Shown here piece after piece: positions 32,915 to 44,826 of a DNA stretch of 64,000 nt. The notes under the pieces were generated by a model. The model worked only from the letters and a program-made list of their open reading frames with translations. It was not told where the DNA came from and did not search any database. Source of the stretch: Gerris lacustris (taxonomy: Eukaryota > Arthropoda > Insecta > Hemiptera > Gerridae); the NCBI GenBank assembly GCA_951217055.1, contig OX578280.1, forward strand, positions 14,857,394 through 14,921,393. The letters are read 5' to 3'. Position 1 is the first letter of the stretch; every line of letters starts with the position of its first letter. Made by a program: the position numbers and the translations under genes.

Positions 32915-33350
32915 CAGGGCCGCTGAGAGGATTTTCGGGACCCAGGGCAAGTTAGCATCTGGACCCCTTTAAACAAACAACGGCTGGGGGTCCGGGGGTA
33001 CCCCCCGGAGAATTTTTTATAATTTAAGTGCAAAAAGATGAGTTTTAAGGATTTCTGATGGCAAGTTTGTCCTTACAGGAAAAGAGGTTTGGCGCGGGGA
33101 CGAATTTTGAAGTTTAATAAGGTAAGCTAAAAAACACAAATAATTAAGTTGTTTTGTAGCTAAAAAGTGTAAAATTTATTGATATCAGTTAATATGATTT
33201 GTCAGTCAGTTTCTCTCCTTTAAATTAGCATTGACCTTATTGAATGAGGTGAAAACATCACAAAAATCTAAGTAACTAAATGAAACAAAAAATTTCAAAC
33301 TTCCGTTTGTACTCATGACATGTTAGGAAAAATTTTAAGTTTATCACAAT

Positions 33351-33592
33351 CAGTGGCGAACCTAGGGCAGTGGGCCCTTTGCCAAAAAAAAATATAATTG
33401 AAACATTTGGTTCAGCACTGATGGGGCCCCCTGACTAAGGTATATGAGTATAATTCCAGTTTAGATTTAATTATACTCTAAAGGGGCCCCATCGACATTG
33501 CGGTACAAATATAATAGTTTCATTTTTTTTTTATTTGTGGGCCCCTGGCACCGGGGACATGCCCGCAATTTGGGCCCATAGCTACGCCACTG
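33351..33592. mobile_element. nested small hAT-like MITE
   Basis: Ends CAGTGGCGAACCTAGGGC and the inverse TACGCCACTG are flanked by the exact 8-bp ATCACAAT (33343-33350, 33593-33600). 242 bp, no coding sequence. Both ends are rich in GGGCCC. Confidence 0.88.
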
Positions 33593-33722
33593 ATCACAAT
33601 ATCCTTCTTGCCTTTTTTGTTGCAAAAAAAAACCTTCTACATCTCTGACTGGGCCCCCCAGGACCGTGGGCCCCCCCGCACCGCGGGGGCTGGCGGTAGC
33701 TATATCCGGCCCTGATTAAGCT

Positions 33723-34160
33723 TTAAAAAAACGTGGACGCAAGAGTAATATTATTTGATTTAAGAGAGAATTAGGATTGGAATCAAAGCCAGTTGGCACG
33801 AAACTGCAGCGTTTATATCCGATATAAAGATGGATATAATTAAACACTTTGGCACAGTTTCATACTTCAAACTAACCAACAAATAATATTAACTAGTTAC
33901 CAAATCAACTATAAAGTTCAAACATCGTTATGTTTTAGATATTGTAATTACGGATGTAAAATGTAATTTACAGATAACAGTATAACTTGATATGGTTAAA
34001 ATTCGATTAAATAAAGAAATAGAGAAGAAAGTTGATACAAATGTTAATTTTTGAAAACGGAATATGGCAATAAATATGCAATTAAAGAAATTTGTTCACC
34101 GATCGAACAAGATGGTACAGATACAGAAATAGTTTGTTAACCAGCCATTTTGTTGTTGCG
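33723..34160. other. no gene seen
   Basis: AT-rich single-copy-looking sequence without a recognisable feature. Confidence 0.4.
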
Positions 34161-34164
34161 ATTA

Positions 34165-34640
34165 AAGAGGTAGCATGTCAATACGACGAATGAAACATTC
34201 CAGAGGTGGCATGTCAATAGGACGGATGAAACATTCAAGAGGTGGTGTGTCAATACGACGAATGAAACATTAAAGCGGTGGCGTGTCAATACGACGGATG
34301 AAACATTAAAGAGGTGGCGTGTAAACACGACGAATGAAACAATAAAGAGGTGGCGTGTAAACACGACGAATGAAACATTAAAGAGGTGGTGTGTCAATAC
34401 GACGAATGAAACATTAAAGCGGTGGCGTGTCAATACGACGAATGAAACATTAAAGAGATGGCGTGTCAATATGACGAATGAAACATTAAAGAGATGGCGT
34501 GTCAATACGACGAATGAAACATTAAAGAGGTGGCATGTAATAGGACGAATGATACATTAAAGCGGTGGCGTGACAATACGACGAATGAAACATTAAAGCG
34601 GTGGCGTGTCAATGCGACGGCTAAAACAGTAAAGAGGTGT
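34165..34640. repeat. 36-bp tandem array (about 13 copies)
   Basis: TGTCAATACGACGAATGAAA recurs every 36 bp (for example 34212 and 34248). As 36 is a multiple of three, the minus strand stays open for 122 residues with a 12-residue repeat (LTRHLFNVSFVV). No start context, signal or domain supports a gene. Confidence 0.92.
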
Positions 34641-34659
34641 TAAGTCAATAAGACTACAG

Positions 34660-36300
34660 AAACACATTCACTCAATGTGCCGATCAGCGTAAAAGATGTC
34701 ACAACTCACCTCAAAGGTAATAATCGAATATTATGAAGCCAGATAACAACAATACAATGCGATGTAGGACAGAATTAAGATGGATTAGTTTAGCAAAAAA
34801 AATCTAAAACCCAAATCCGATTACCAGAATCAGAATAAATGGTATCAGGCTATCCATGCCTTCAAACAATTCTCTAAATCTAGTGGCCTGATAATTTTCA
34901 CTACAATGCAAATTTTTACTGCGTACGTGCCCTGGTACCCTCAAGGCGCAAGTACAAGAGGTACCTAGAGAGGACGAGGTTCCTAGGACCTAGAGAACAA
35001 GAGATACCAAGAGAAGTAGTTTACTCAGGGAGATGTTAGCCGCTGACCTCGAAATAACATGGACACAATGATGACGAGGATGTGGCAAGAGTTTACTCTG
35101 GTACTAAACGCCCTAGGTACGGCGCAATTGTACACTAAAACAGTAACGTTAGGCATTGACAAATACAAAGTCCCGTTTTCACTTGTCACTTTGGATGTTC
35201 ATCTTGGATTCATCCAAAGTGATATGCGCAAATTGTCTTCCAATTAATTTCTTCCGAAGTTTACATCCAAGATGAACGATAAAAGAATTATACCTCTTTC
35301 ATAATTTAGTTGAAACGCTCGTTCCTTGAACTGATACGCAGAGACCAAATGTAAACATAATAAGAATCCGCATTCACTATTCTATGTTCCTCAAGGCTTA
35401 TCAGAGTAACACAACAATACTGCCACCACAATTTCATATTAACAATATAACATACGCGTTATGACATTTTATCTTCAGTGTTAACATAGTAAGAATAAAG
35501 TCTCTAATATCTACATATTTTACAAGCTCTTATGACTTAAAGTAACAGTACAAAGTGGGGGTAGACTAGGGCTATAAATGGATTAAGGAAGGAACCAAAG
35601 TAAGAGGTGTAAAGTGAAAATCGAAGGCGGAACCTGGTATAAGGTTAGATCTACAACATTATTTTTCTCTGTTAATTATTAATACACAATTATGGTGAAA
35701 ATATTGTGGGGTGTTTTTCTTCTAACCTCTCCAGTCATAATTATCAACATGATTAGTTTTACAAAATCTTGAAAATCAATTTACAATTATTATCAGTTTT
35801 AGCTGTTCTGTAAACTACCACTAGATGTCAGACTTAAATTATTTTCCAACTAAATAAAGACTTGAAAATCATGTAAATTACATAACACTACAACTAAAAA
35901 GTTGATAAAAGCTAATAGTAAAAATTATAGCTTAAAGAGAAGCGACACAAGAGTAAATATTAGGAGAAGTGGGTAAACAGAGAGGCGTTGAAAGAAACCT
36001 GTATAAAGACAAGACTCGGCTTAGAGACAAGTGTCGAGGTGCCAACACACTAACACACTACGTGTAGGTATAATAAGTAAACATGAGTCTTTTGACCCGA
36101 CATCCCTACCTCTAGTTCCGCCTAGCTATATGAACAAGACTAATTTTACACGATGTAACACTACTTCTGTCTTCCTACAATCTAGACAGATACCACAAAA
36201 CAAATTAAAAACAAAACACTACACTACAAAATTAATGATAAGATAGAAGTTTGAAGTTTCGATCGAGATGAAAAGGAACAAACAAAAATTTAAACAATAT
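34660..36300. other. no gene; one small hairpin
   Basis: At 35185-35221 TCACTTTGGAT and ATCCAAAGTGA form an 11-bp stem. The frames at 35059-35247 and 36031-36246 lack any recognised domain. Confidence 0.4.
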
Positions 36301-36310
36301 TAAAACAAAA

Positions 36311-36345
36311 TCGGGACGTGGACAGTACTTGGATGGGTGACCGTT
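36311..36345 (+). pseudogene. 5S rRNA-like fragment
   Basis: AGTACTTGGATGGGTGACCG, preceded by TCGGGACGTGGAC, closely resembles the 3' half of 5S rRNA including the internal box C. The 5' half is not seen. It could be the 5S-derived head of a SINE3-like element or a stray pseudogene piece. Confidence 0.6.
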
Positions 36346-36349
36346 CTGA

Positions 36350-37075
36350 ACTAACTCATTTATTATTATTCTTAAAAAAAAACCATATTTTTATTAATAC
36401 CTATATTTTATTTTATTATTTGAAGTTTGGCGGTATTTTGACAGATGTAAACAAACTTTGACGTCATCAAAATTATCACACTAATAAATAATTATATTCG
36501 CTTATAACTTTTAAACTAATAAATGGAATTTCATCGGGTTTTTTTATATTTGTTCCTTAATTTTTTCCGGTTCCAACGACATGTTATATGTCAAAAACCT
36601 ATTGATACTTTCGGTATTATTAACCGTCAAAGTTTAAAATTAAAAAATTATTAACTTCAAAATGGCGGCCAATATCAAATTGAAATTTGGTGGACTCGTT
36701 TTTCATACAGAGAGGTATATTCGTGCCAAATTTCAACTCGATCAGGACTATTTTCGAGTTATTACGATTTTTTTAAATTTTTGCTGATTTAGCAAACTGG
36801 GTTCAAGATGGAGGAAAAAGTTGAATTTCTGGGCGGCACCACTACAGGTAAAGACTGATTTTTCTGCCAAGTCTCAACTCTCTAGGTTAAATACCTTGGG
36901 CGCTACGATGATAACACACATACATACATACACTCTTACATACATACATACATACATACAGACGTCATGCTGAAAACCACTCAGGAGGTCTTAAAAACAT
37001 CCAAAACGGATAATTCCGTTGAAATCTCGAAAAAAAAATGTTTGGTGAAAACAATACTTTTCCAACTATAGATAG
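36350..37075 (+). repeat. transposon-like tail sequence with (CATA)n
   Basis: TGCCAAATTTCAACTCGATC, a second TTTCTGCCAAGTCTCAACTC, then (CATA)n at 36916-36960 and TCGAAAAAAAAATG. Such repeated not-coding phrases ending in a tetranucleotide run are typical of transposon tails. No domain found. Confidence 0.45.
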
Positions 37076-37108
37076 TGAGGAAAAGTAAAAAACAACAAAA
37101 AAAAAAAC

Positions 37109-37346
37109 CATGCACTAAAAAAGGAAGAAATTTATTTTTTTAAACTGCCACTTTACTACAATTGATCACACTGTATAAGTGTATGTCACTAAAGGCAAAA
37201 ACCTAGGGCACTATCAACACATAAAAAACGTTTGATAAACCCCACGATTTATCTTTAGTGACATACACATAACACATATACTGTGTGATCAACTGCAGTT
37301 AAGTGGCAGTTTAAAAAAATAAATTCCTTTCTTTTTTTAGTGCATG
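37109..37346. mobile_element. foldback MITE
   Basis: Ends CATGCACTAAAAAAGGAA and TTTTTTTAGTGCATG are inverted, and pairing goes on through TTTAAACTGCCACTT and AAGTGGCAGTTTAAA and CACTAAAG/CTTTAGTG. 238 bp and non-coding. Confidence 0.8.
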
Positions 37347-37662
37347 ATTTATAAAAGCGTGTTTTTTTATTTTATTTAAAATATAATATTATTTTCTACC
37401 TAGCAGCAGTTTTCGTGACATTAAATCTTTTGTAATCTAGTCTAATTTCACTTAGCTGTCGGGCAAAAGCCGGTGTCGCAAAGCGAGTTTAACAGGGTTC
37501 CAGCTTGCTCTACTCTACAGCGAAATCTTTGTCCTTTAAAATTGAATTATTTAACCTCTCTTAACTCACTGGTCGTGTTTTACAATTGATTTTAAATTTT
37601 ACCGCCAAAATGTCTTAGAAATTTAGCGATTTATCGACTAATACTAATAATTTGGTAAAAAT

Positions 37663-37820
37663 AATGACTGATTATTGTAATGTCATCGGAAATACATAAT
37701 CTGTACGAAACAATAATGACTGATTATTGTAATTTCAACAGAAATATATAATAATATGAACGAAACTAATGACTGATTATTGTAATGTCATCGGAAATAC
37801 ATAATCTGTACAAGTTTCAT
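37663..37820. repeat. 52/53-bp tandem repeat (3 copies)
   Basis: AATGACTGATTATTGTAAT starts at 37663, 37715 and 37768. Copies 1 and 3 share GTCATCGGAAATACATAATC; copy 2 is diverged. Confidence 0.85.
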
Positions 37821-37984
37821 CATCTAGATAGTCGGAAAAGGGGTCACATTCAGGTTACAAGATTTGCCCAAGACAACATGTGAAGTAAAAAAATAAAAAA
37901 AGGATTAGCATCAATATACTGATAATAATATAATATAGCAAACGTTTTAAGTGATTAACACAAGTTATGTAGTCTTGTTTGTGC

Positions 37985-38425
37985 AGACGGCGTGAAGCCT
38001 AAACTACTGGGCCGATTTTGACAAAATTTGGATACATGTTCAGAAAAATCAAAACCTGAGGCGAAATCGAGAAATGAATTTTAGCTCCAAATGTGGAGGC
38101 GCTACCCCCAAGAACTCTGAAAAAACGTGAAAAAAAAATTATTTCACGAAAACGATTCCGACTAAAAAATTCCAAAATGTATTCTATTTAAATATAAGCC
38201 GTTTCTCCCGAGAAAAGTCTAGTTCCTGAGAAAAAGGAATTGTTTAAACGCGGACAGAGAGAGTCCGGGTTCGATTCTCCGCCGAGGAGTTATTTTTAGA
38301 ATCAATTTTGATAAAATGTTCAATAATTAAATGTACCAAGAAAAACTCGAAAACTAATCAATGAAAAACACTGGGCTAAGTAATTTAAAACTCGTATAGC
38401 TGTCTCGGGCCGATATTTTTACATC
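37985..38425 (+). mobile_element. copy of the B-box/TIR element family (5' end lost)
   Basis: Ordered match to 52448-53020: GTGCAGACGGCGTG, CTGGGCCGATTTTGAC, GAGGCGAAATCGAG, TAGTTCCTGAGAAA, a tRNA-like B box GGTTCGATTCT at 38268-38278, and AACTCGTATAGCTGTCTCGG at the end. Confidence 0.7.
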
Positions 38426-38743
38426 ATAATTGTTTAAAAATTTGAAAAAAAAAAACTAATCAATAACATATTGAGTTCCAGCATAATGGTAATTTAAATA
38501 AGGCAGACAACTTAATACTAAGTAGATTATTTTTCAAAGAAATAAATATGTAAAAATAATTAGTATAAAAAGACGATGAGTGAAAGTGGATTAGTCAGTC
38601 AATTCCTCGGGTAAAATATTATCAACTCAGCTGAAATTTAATATACATACTTGTTGTTTTTCAAGGCAAAGTCCTTAATCAGACTACTTCATCAACAAAT
38701 TGTTCAATGATTTTACTAAATTAGAAGTAGAACAATTTTATGG

Positions 38744-38976
38744 GTACTTCTTTAGATTGTTACTCCCTTAAGTTGTTTTAGAATGTAAATGACTTTGACT
38801 GAATAACTATTAAGAAAAGGGATGTTTAGTCCAATGTACTTTGGGACGAAGGAATATCACACTTCGGTTTTGATAAGGGGAGTAACAGTCTAAAGATGAA
38901 CATTCCATACACCTTCTTAAGATTGTTACTCCCCCATTGTTTTTATATAAGGGGAGTAACAATCTAAAGAAGTGCC
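38744..38976. mobile_element. MITE, TTCTTTAGATTGTTACTCCC family, copy 1
   Basis: Ends GGTACTTCTTTAGATTGTTA and TAACAATCTAAAGAAGTGCC are inverted. An inner copy of the same inverted block (GGGGAGTAACAGTCTAAAG and TTCTTAAGATTGTTACTCCC) nests within. A second copy is at 62761-63002. Confidence 0.8.
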
Positions 38977-38979
38977 ATT

Positions 38980-41354
38980 TTATGATTCGTACGATGTCTA
39001 TTTAATAATGCACCAAAATCTGATAAGATGAACCTAAAATAAAAGACTTTAAATTATTTTATTATGTATAGTAATAACTTAATCCAATCCTCAAAAATAG
39101 AAATTGATTTTCTTCAGTTGATTAATTGAACTCGAACAAATTTTTTTTATTAGCATAGTAATACTAAATTTAACTTTAATTTAATAACTTTCAAAACTAT
39201 ATTAACTTTAATTAATTTATTAACTTTTAACTTTATTATCTTTTAATTAATTTATTCAAAATATTCATAAAAATTTCATCAGGTGGTTTACGTATAGATT
39301 TCGATTTCAAAAGGAGAGACATTTATTTTCATCAATAACTTTTGATTTTCCTAGGAAAACGACTTATAAGAGGTAAGATATTGGCATTTAAATGGACAAA
39401 ACAAAATATTTTTTTTTAGCAAAATCTACGATAGACCCTTATTTTTAAAAACCACTTTTTTTAGACTCAGTGGAACTTAAAGCGTGTAAATTCATTAAAT
39501 ATCAAAATCTAATTTTCCTGATCTTTGACACATGATGAAGTAAAAACAACAACATAAAAAAAAATTAATTAAATAAACAAAACAAACCAATATTTCGCTG
39601 TGCTTCTTTTCATAATTTAAAAATAAAAACTTATAAACTTCAATTATGAATTATGAATTTTCAAAACATTTACAAATACCTAATTGAATTACTTCAAATA
39701 TAAATTACGGAGTGAAACACTACCATTTAAACTGTTTTAATGATAATTCAATCACCAGTAATCCATCCCCTCCATTTATAATAATATAAGAAATGGGGAA
39801 AGATGTGACTAAATTAATTGAAATTAGATTAGATTTAGGCTTAAATGATTAAAAGATTACTTAAAAAAAAAAACATTTGTTTTTCACTAATTATAAACGA
39901 TTTGATTGGGAAATCATATAGAGATAATATCGAATAGCTAAGCAGTAGAGATAAAAAAAATCTAATTTTAATCAAAGAAACTTGGATTAATTAGGATAAT
40001 AGTTTTATACCTTTAAAATTTGATCAGTTTTAAGTAATATTTTAAAATAAAATAGATTAGTTTAATTAAATAAATAAGAGGCTGAGATAAGGAATACGAT
40101 ACGCTTTTTTTTTTTAGATAAGCCTCGTTTACAAATGGTGATAGTTCTCTCATGGCAGAACTATCATGTCAGTCCACGACATATAACTATCGCAGAGGTG
40201 TACAGCCTACACGTTAACATACCTCAAACATTGTTGTCTTTCATCTCGTAGTGATATCCATATAAAACATAATCTGACTTCAATAATAAATCGATCATTT
40301 AATATATTATAATATGTACATAATATACAGCAAACAATATACAATATACAGCGATCGGGAGGGGAGGGGTACCAAGCGCCGTAGGGGGAGACTCTATACC
40401 CAGAGCAGGCAGACTTGATTGAACACCTCCTATATCCTTCTAACTCCCTGTTACACGTGTAACGCTTTTTAGTATCGATTTTTAGTAACGCTTTTCGATT
40501 TTATGTGCCATAGCCAAGACATGAAAATGTCAAAAGTATAAACAAACAGCCAACAATAAGCCAACCAGCATCTAGAATCTGGCGTGACAGTTCTTGAATC
40601 TGCCACGAGAGTACTCTGACAGCCGCGATATAACACTTAAACATCTCTTTAGACGAGATAGTGTGTTACATCTTGTTAAATTACAACAGTGACATTTTAG
40701 TGGAGTTAACTAAAGTATCAAGGCCTTTTAATGGATTACTTGTTACTTTGCGAATAGTAAGAACGGCATGTGACACTTTCAGCACTTTTAAATTCTATAC
40801 AGTGTTACCAAACATGTATTTTTGAAATCTTGTAAATTTTATAAAAAGTAAGTATTCAGATACATAGCTCTTTGATTCAGACAAAAATTAATATTTTCCC
40901 TCAAATATTTATTTTAGTAAATGTCCATGATGTTTATATACTCATGTAAAGGGTATACTCTATACACTTAATGGTTACTCTAGCCATGAATTAAAGATAG
41001 AGAATAGATATTTCAGTTCTTACTTTAAAATAGTTAAATCAATTTTAAAATGTATTATCTATCTCCTAAAGACTCCAATAGAAAGTAAATTAAGTGTACG
41101 ATTATGTAATTGGAACTCAATTAATTTCTACCACTTTAATTAGTCAATTATTAATCAAATTGAGGATAAAAAAAATAAAAACAATTTATTTACAGTATTT
41201 AGAACAACAATTACTTTAAATTATTTACTGACAACAGTAAGTAAACCACCAATAATCAACAACATACTATTATGACACGGTCAAACTAATTTGTTTTATA
41301 TAAATAAGTAATATTACAAAAAAAAATACGTGTGATGTCGCGGGATACCCGGTA
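38980..41354. other. AT-rich sequence, no gene
   Basis: A scrap of the B-box/TIR family end lies near 39440-39545 (minus orientation). Otherwise nothing is recognised, including no RNA gene. Confidence 0.4.
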
Positions 41355-42109
41355 GGAACGAAGTTCCTTACATTTTTCATTAAATATAAATTATAAAATC
41401 ACACTGCTAAGTATGTATACATTGCTAACTACTTATACATGGCGGAGTTAGAAAAGAGACAAAACTAAAAGTAATGAACTGTTTGTACCTAGCAGAGTTA
41501 AGGCAAAATTAAAAGAAAATCATTATTTGTATAATTAAAGCAAGCGTATTACTATAAATATATATTAAATATAAGAAACTAGTTGATCATGATGAGTTTA
41601 TAGTGAAAGAGTATGTTTGTTAAAGGAGTTTGGATTGAAATAGGACTTTTTTCTACCTACCCGGCCAATTAATTTAAAATATTATAAAATATATCTCTTC
41701 CCTACTCTACAGCTTCTGCTTGTATCAGGGTGAAATTTTACATGATTATATTTTATTTATTTACAAAACAAAGTGACATTTTTGACATATATAACAAAAA
41801 TAATCAAAACAAGTCAAGTAACAGGCTTCCTTAATAACACTTTTTCCCGTCTTTTAAAGCTTACGTTTACGCGAGCGTTGCGTGTGAACGCTTGGGCGGA
41901 TAACGTTTTCCGACGAACTCAGCCTGGGCATTGGTAAAATGAACATGTGTACCAAATTTCATCTAACTCGGTGAGCTTTTACTCAAGTTATCGTCATCTG
42001 TAGATTTCGTGACGGATTTTGCGTGACGGTTATTTTGGGACGGTGATTTTAGTCGTTTTTTTCGGATTCACTCTCGGGCTACAGAACGCCCCATAAGGAA
42101 CTTCGTTCC
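41355..42109. mobile_element. terminal-inverted-repeat element, compact copy
   Basis: GGAACGAAGTTCCTTA at the left and TAAGGAACTTCGTTCC at the right. 755 bp without the triplication of 3076-6067. It has TGGCGGAGTTAGAAAAG, CTACCTACCCGGCC and GTTTACGCGAGCGTTGCG in order. Confidence 0.75.
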
Positions 42110-42559
42110 AAAAAGTATCATAAAGTAACTAAAACATATGGGTCAACACATACTCTGATTTTGTTCTCTTTTGAAATCTATATTAATATACTAATAATTA
42201 AAATGATGATTCAAACACAGTTCAAAAATCAACAAGAAAGACAATTGAAAAGATCAAAAGTTACAAGTTTAAACAACATAATCGTAACAAAACATTCACT
42301 CCGGTAGTTAATGTTTGAATAAGGATAATTAATTATTCGTTTTATCTTATCAAAAGAACTCGAAAGGTTGTCGAACGTTCATACCCACTTAAAATATTCT
42401 AGAGGGCTTGCTCATATTGTTTTGGGCTCCATTTCCTTTAGTAAAATGAACTAAATATAGATGATAAATGTTGAAAAGCTGATTAAATCGAGAGGAATAT
42501 TTAAAAATAAATAAATAGTAAGATAAATAATAAATATTATGAGTGATGACACCATAAGA

Positions 42560-42724
42560 GAATATGGTTTACTGGGACCAACAATGGGCCAATTATGTAC
42601 GACCTATACCATCTAAATTTCATTAAAATCGGACATATAGTTTAAAAGATATGTTGCTCCGCAAAAATTGAGCGACAGGTAGACAGACAGTCAGGCCGAA
42701 AACAAAACATTTAAAGACATGACG
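42560..42724 (+). repeat. dispersed repeat copy feeding the 52-bp array
   Basis: TGGGACCAACAATGGGCCAA, AAAATCGGACATATAGTTT and GAGCGACAGGTAGACAGAC match 25400-25520 and 45905-46020. Its 3' end runs into the tandem array. Confidence 0.7.
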
Positions 42725-43642
42725 ACTTCGGTAACAATTTAAGACATGAAAACAGAATGTTGACTTCGCTAAGCTCGGAAGCAAAACAATTTATGACGTG
42801 AAAACAGAATGTTGACTTCGGTAAGCTCGGAAGCAAAACAATTTAAGACGTGAAAACAGAATGTTGACTTCGGTAAGCTCGGAAGCAAAACAATTTAAGA
42901 CATGAAAACAGAATGTTGACTTCGGTAAGCTCGGAAGCAAAACAATTTAAGACGTGAAAACAGAATGTTGACTTCGGTAAGCTCGGAAGCAAAACAATTT
43001 AAGACGTGAAAACAGAATGTTGACTTCGGTAAGCTCGGAAGCAAAACCATTTAAGACATGAGAACAGAATGTTGACTTCGGTAAGCTCGGAAGCAAAACA
43101 ATTTAAGACGTGCAAACAGAATGTTGACTTCGGTAAGCTCGGAAGCAAAACAATTTAAGACATGAAAACAGAATTTTGACTTCGGTAAGCTCGGAAGCAA
43201 AACAATTTAAGACATGAAAACAGAATGTTGACTTCGGTAAGCTCGGAAGCAAAACAATTTAAGACATGAAAACAAAATGTTGACTTCAGTAAGCTCGGAA
43301 GCAAAACATTTTAAGACGTGAAAACAGAATGTTGACTTCAGTAAGCTCGGAAGCAAAACATTTTAAGACGTGAAAACAGAATGTTGACTTCAGTAAGCTC
43401 GGAAGCAAAACATTTTAAGACGTGAAAACAGAATGTTGACTTCAGTAAGCTCGGAAGCAAAACATTTTAAGACGTGAAAACAGAATTTTGACTTCAGTAA
43501 GCTCGGAAGCAAAACATTTTAAGACGTGAAAACAGAATGTTGACTTCAGTAAGCTCGGAAGCAAAACATTTTAAGACGTGAAAACAGAATGTTGACTTCA
43601 GTAAGCTCGGAAGCAAAACATTTTAAGACGTGAAAACAGAAT
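42725..43642. repeat. 52-bp tandem array (about 18 copies)
   Basis: GTTGACTTCGGTAAGCTCGG recurs every 52 bp (42811, 42863, 42915). Left units carry CTTCGGTAAG with CAATTT; right units carry CTTCAGTAAG with CATTTT, so two homogeneous blocks lie side by side. The core GGTAAGCTCGGAAGCAAAAC is the end of the dispersed family at 42560. Confidence 0.95.
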
Positions 43643-43649
43643 AAGTTGA

Positions 43650-44490
43650 ATATTAAAATGAAAAATAATAATTAAACACCTAGAGAGATAGTATTTGACT
43701 ATTTATTTACTTCTGTCTATAAAAACCAGTGTTGAATAAGCTTGATTTTCTTATATAAACCCCAGTTAAGAAATCTGTGGCCTATTGAATATCCGCTTCT
43801 ATTTTAGAATAGAATTTACGAGAAGACAAAAACGACGAACATAAAAATCGTGTTTTCTGAACTCATTCTTCTGTTTACAAGCAGATAAACACAAGTACGG
43901 TTATTCTTAAACAATCTCGCATAAACAGAGCCGAGGAAGAGAGGAAACAAAATAAACAAATATACAGTGACCTAAAAACCCAACAACAACAAGAATTAAA
44001 CAGAGAAACATTTTTTTCTATACAACTATAAACTTCTTCTCTGCAAGAGATAATTCCATAAGATTGGAATTAAACGAAGAAATACAATATGTGAGGTATA
44101 AGGTTAGGTTCAATGGCTTTTAGAAAAGTAATTTTTATTGATCAATCTTTCCACCTTCTTTCTTGGTCGTTAAAACTATAATACTTTCACCCCGTAGTTT
44201 CACCAGTCCTGTTCATACAACAAATAATATAATACAATGAGGGCTAAAGTAAGACCTTGCCTAAGAAGGTAAACCATTTCCCACTAACATAATATCTTAA
44301 AGTGTATTGAGTCACTAAATAATACTAGACATATTGTTCATTAATAATAATCTTTGTTTAGTTTTGATAAAATTGTCAATGCCTTTATTTAGATAAGTTA
44401 TTATACTTAATTGAAGATTTACAAATCAAAACGAACATTTATTTTTATTGGAATAAATGAGGTTGCCTTGGCAATGACTTATAAACAAAC
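43650..44490. other. no gene seen
   Basis: AT-rich, no recognised feature. Confidence 0.4.
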
Positions 44491-44497
44491 TATAGTA

Positions 44498-44619
44498 AAG
44501 CCGTGTGCAGACTGCCGAACCGAACAGAGGAAACGAGCCGAGCATTGTTCTCTGCGCATGCCCAGTCTAAGATGCTCGGCTCGTTTCCTCTGTTCGGTTC
44601 GGCAGTCTGAACACGACTT
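44498..44619. mobile_element. compact foldback element (AAGCCGTGT family)
   Basis: 122 bp almost wholly palindromic: ACTGCCGAACCGAACAGAGG, then GCGCATGCCC, then CCTCTGTTCGGTTCGGCAGT. Same family as 20511-20671. The 78-residue frame is a by-product. Confidence 0.85.
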
Positions 44620-44826
44620 TGGCTTCAGAATCGTAGATAATCTTTGACACATACAGTTCCAGTTTTGATTTCAAAGAGTTAGTTTAGTATATATTATATC
44701 TAATTATTCATCTACCAAAATCCAGATCTGGCAATCTAGCACAAGCTTTGTTTCGTTTTTTCTCATATCTTTTAAGAGGAGTTGAATTCTGTTCTCGTCA
44801 ATATCTAGATAGGAACTCCATAATTA

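Larger units (their letters stand above)
31422..33714. mobile_element. hAT-like non-autonomous DNA transposon with nested insertions
   Basis: Ends CAGGGCCGGAT (31422) and ATCCGGCCCTG (to 33714) are inverted, and the exact 8-bp ATTAAGCT lies on both sides (31414-31421, 33715-33722). An 8-bp duplication with CAGGG ends is the mark of hAT elements. Both sub-ends are G/C-runs rich in GGGCCCC. No transposase frame is visible. Inside lie a TIR-element fragment ending at 32386, a second hAT-like left end at 32915 and a complete small hAT MITE at 33351-33592. Confidence 0.88.

Noticed and set aside
34137..34505. 122-residue protein with a 12-residue repeat
   Set aside because: It is the translation of a 36-bp tandem array, which stays open simply because 36 is a multiple of three.
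22664..43642. CRISPR array
   Set aside because: The repeats are head-to-tail without unique spacers and the genome is plainly animal.
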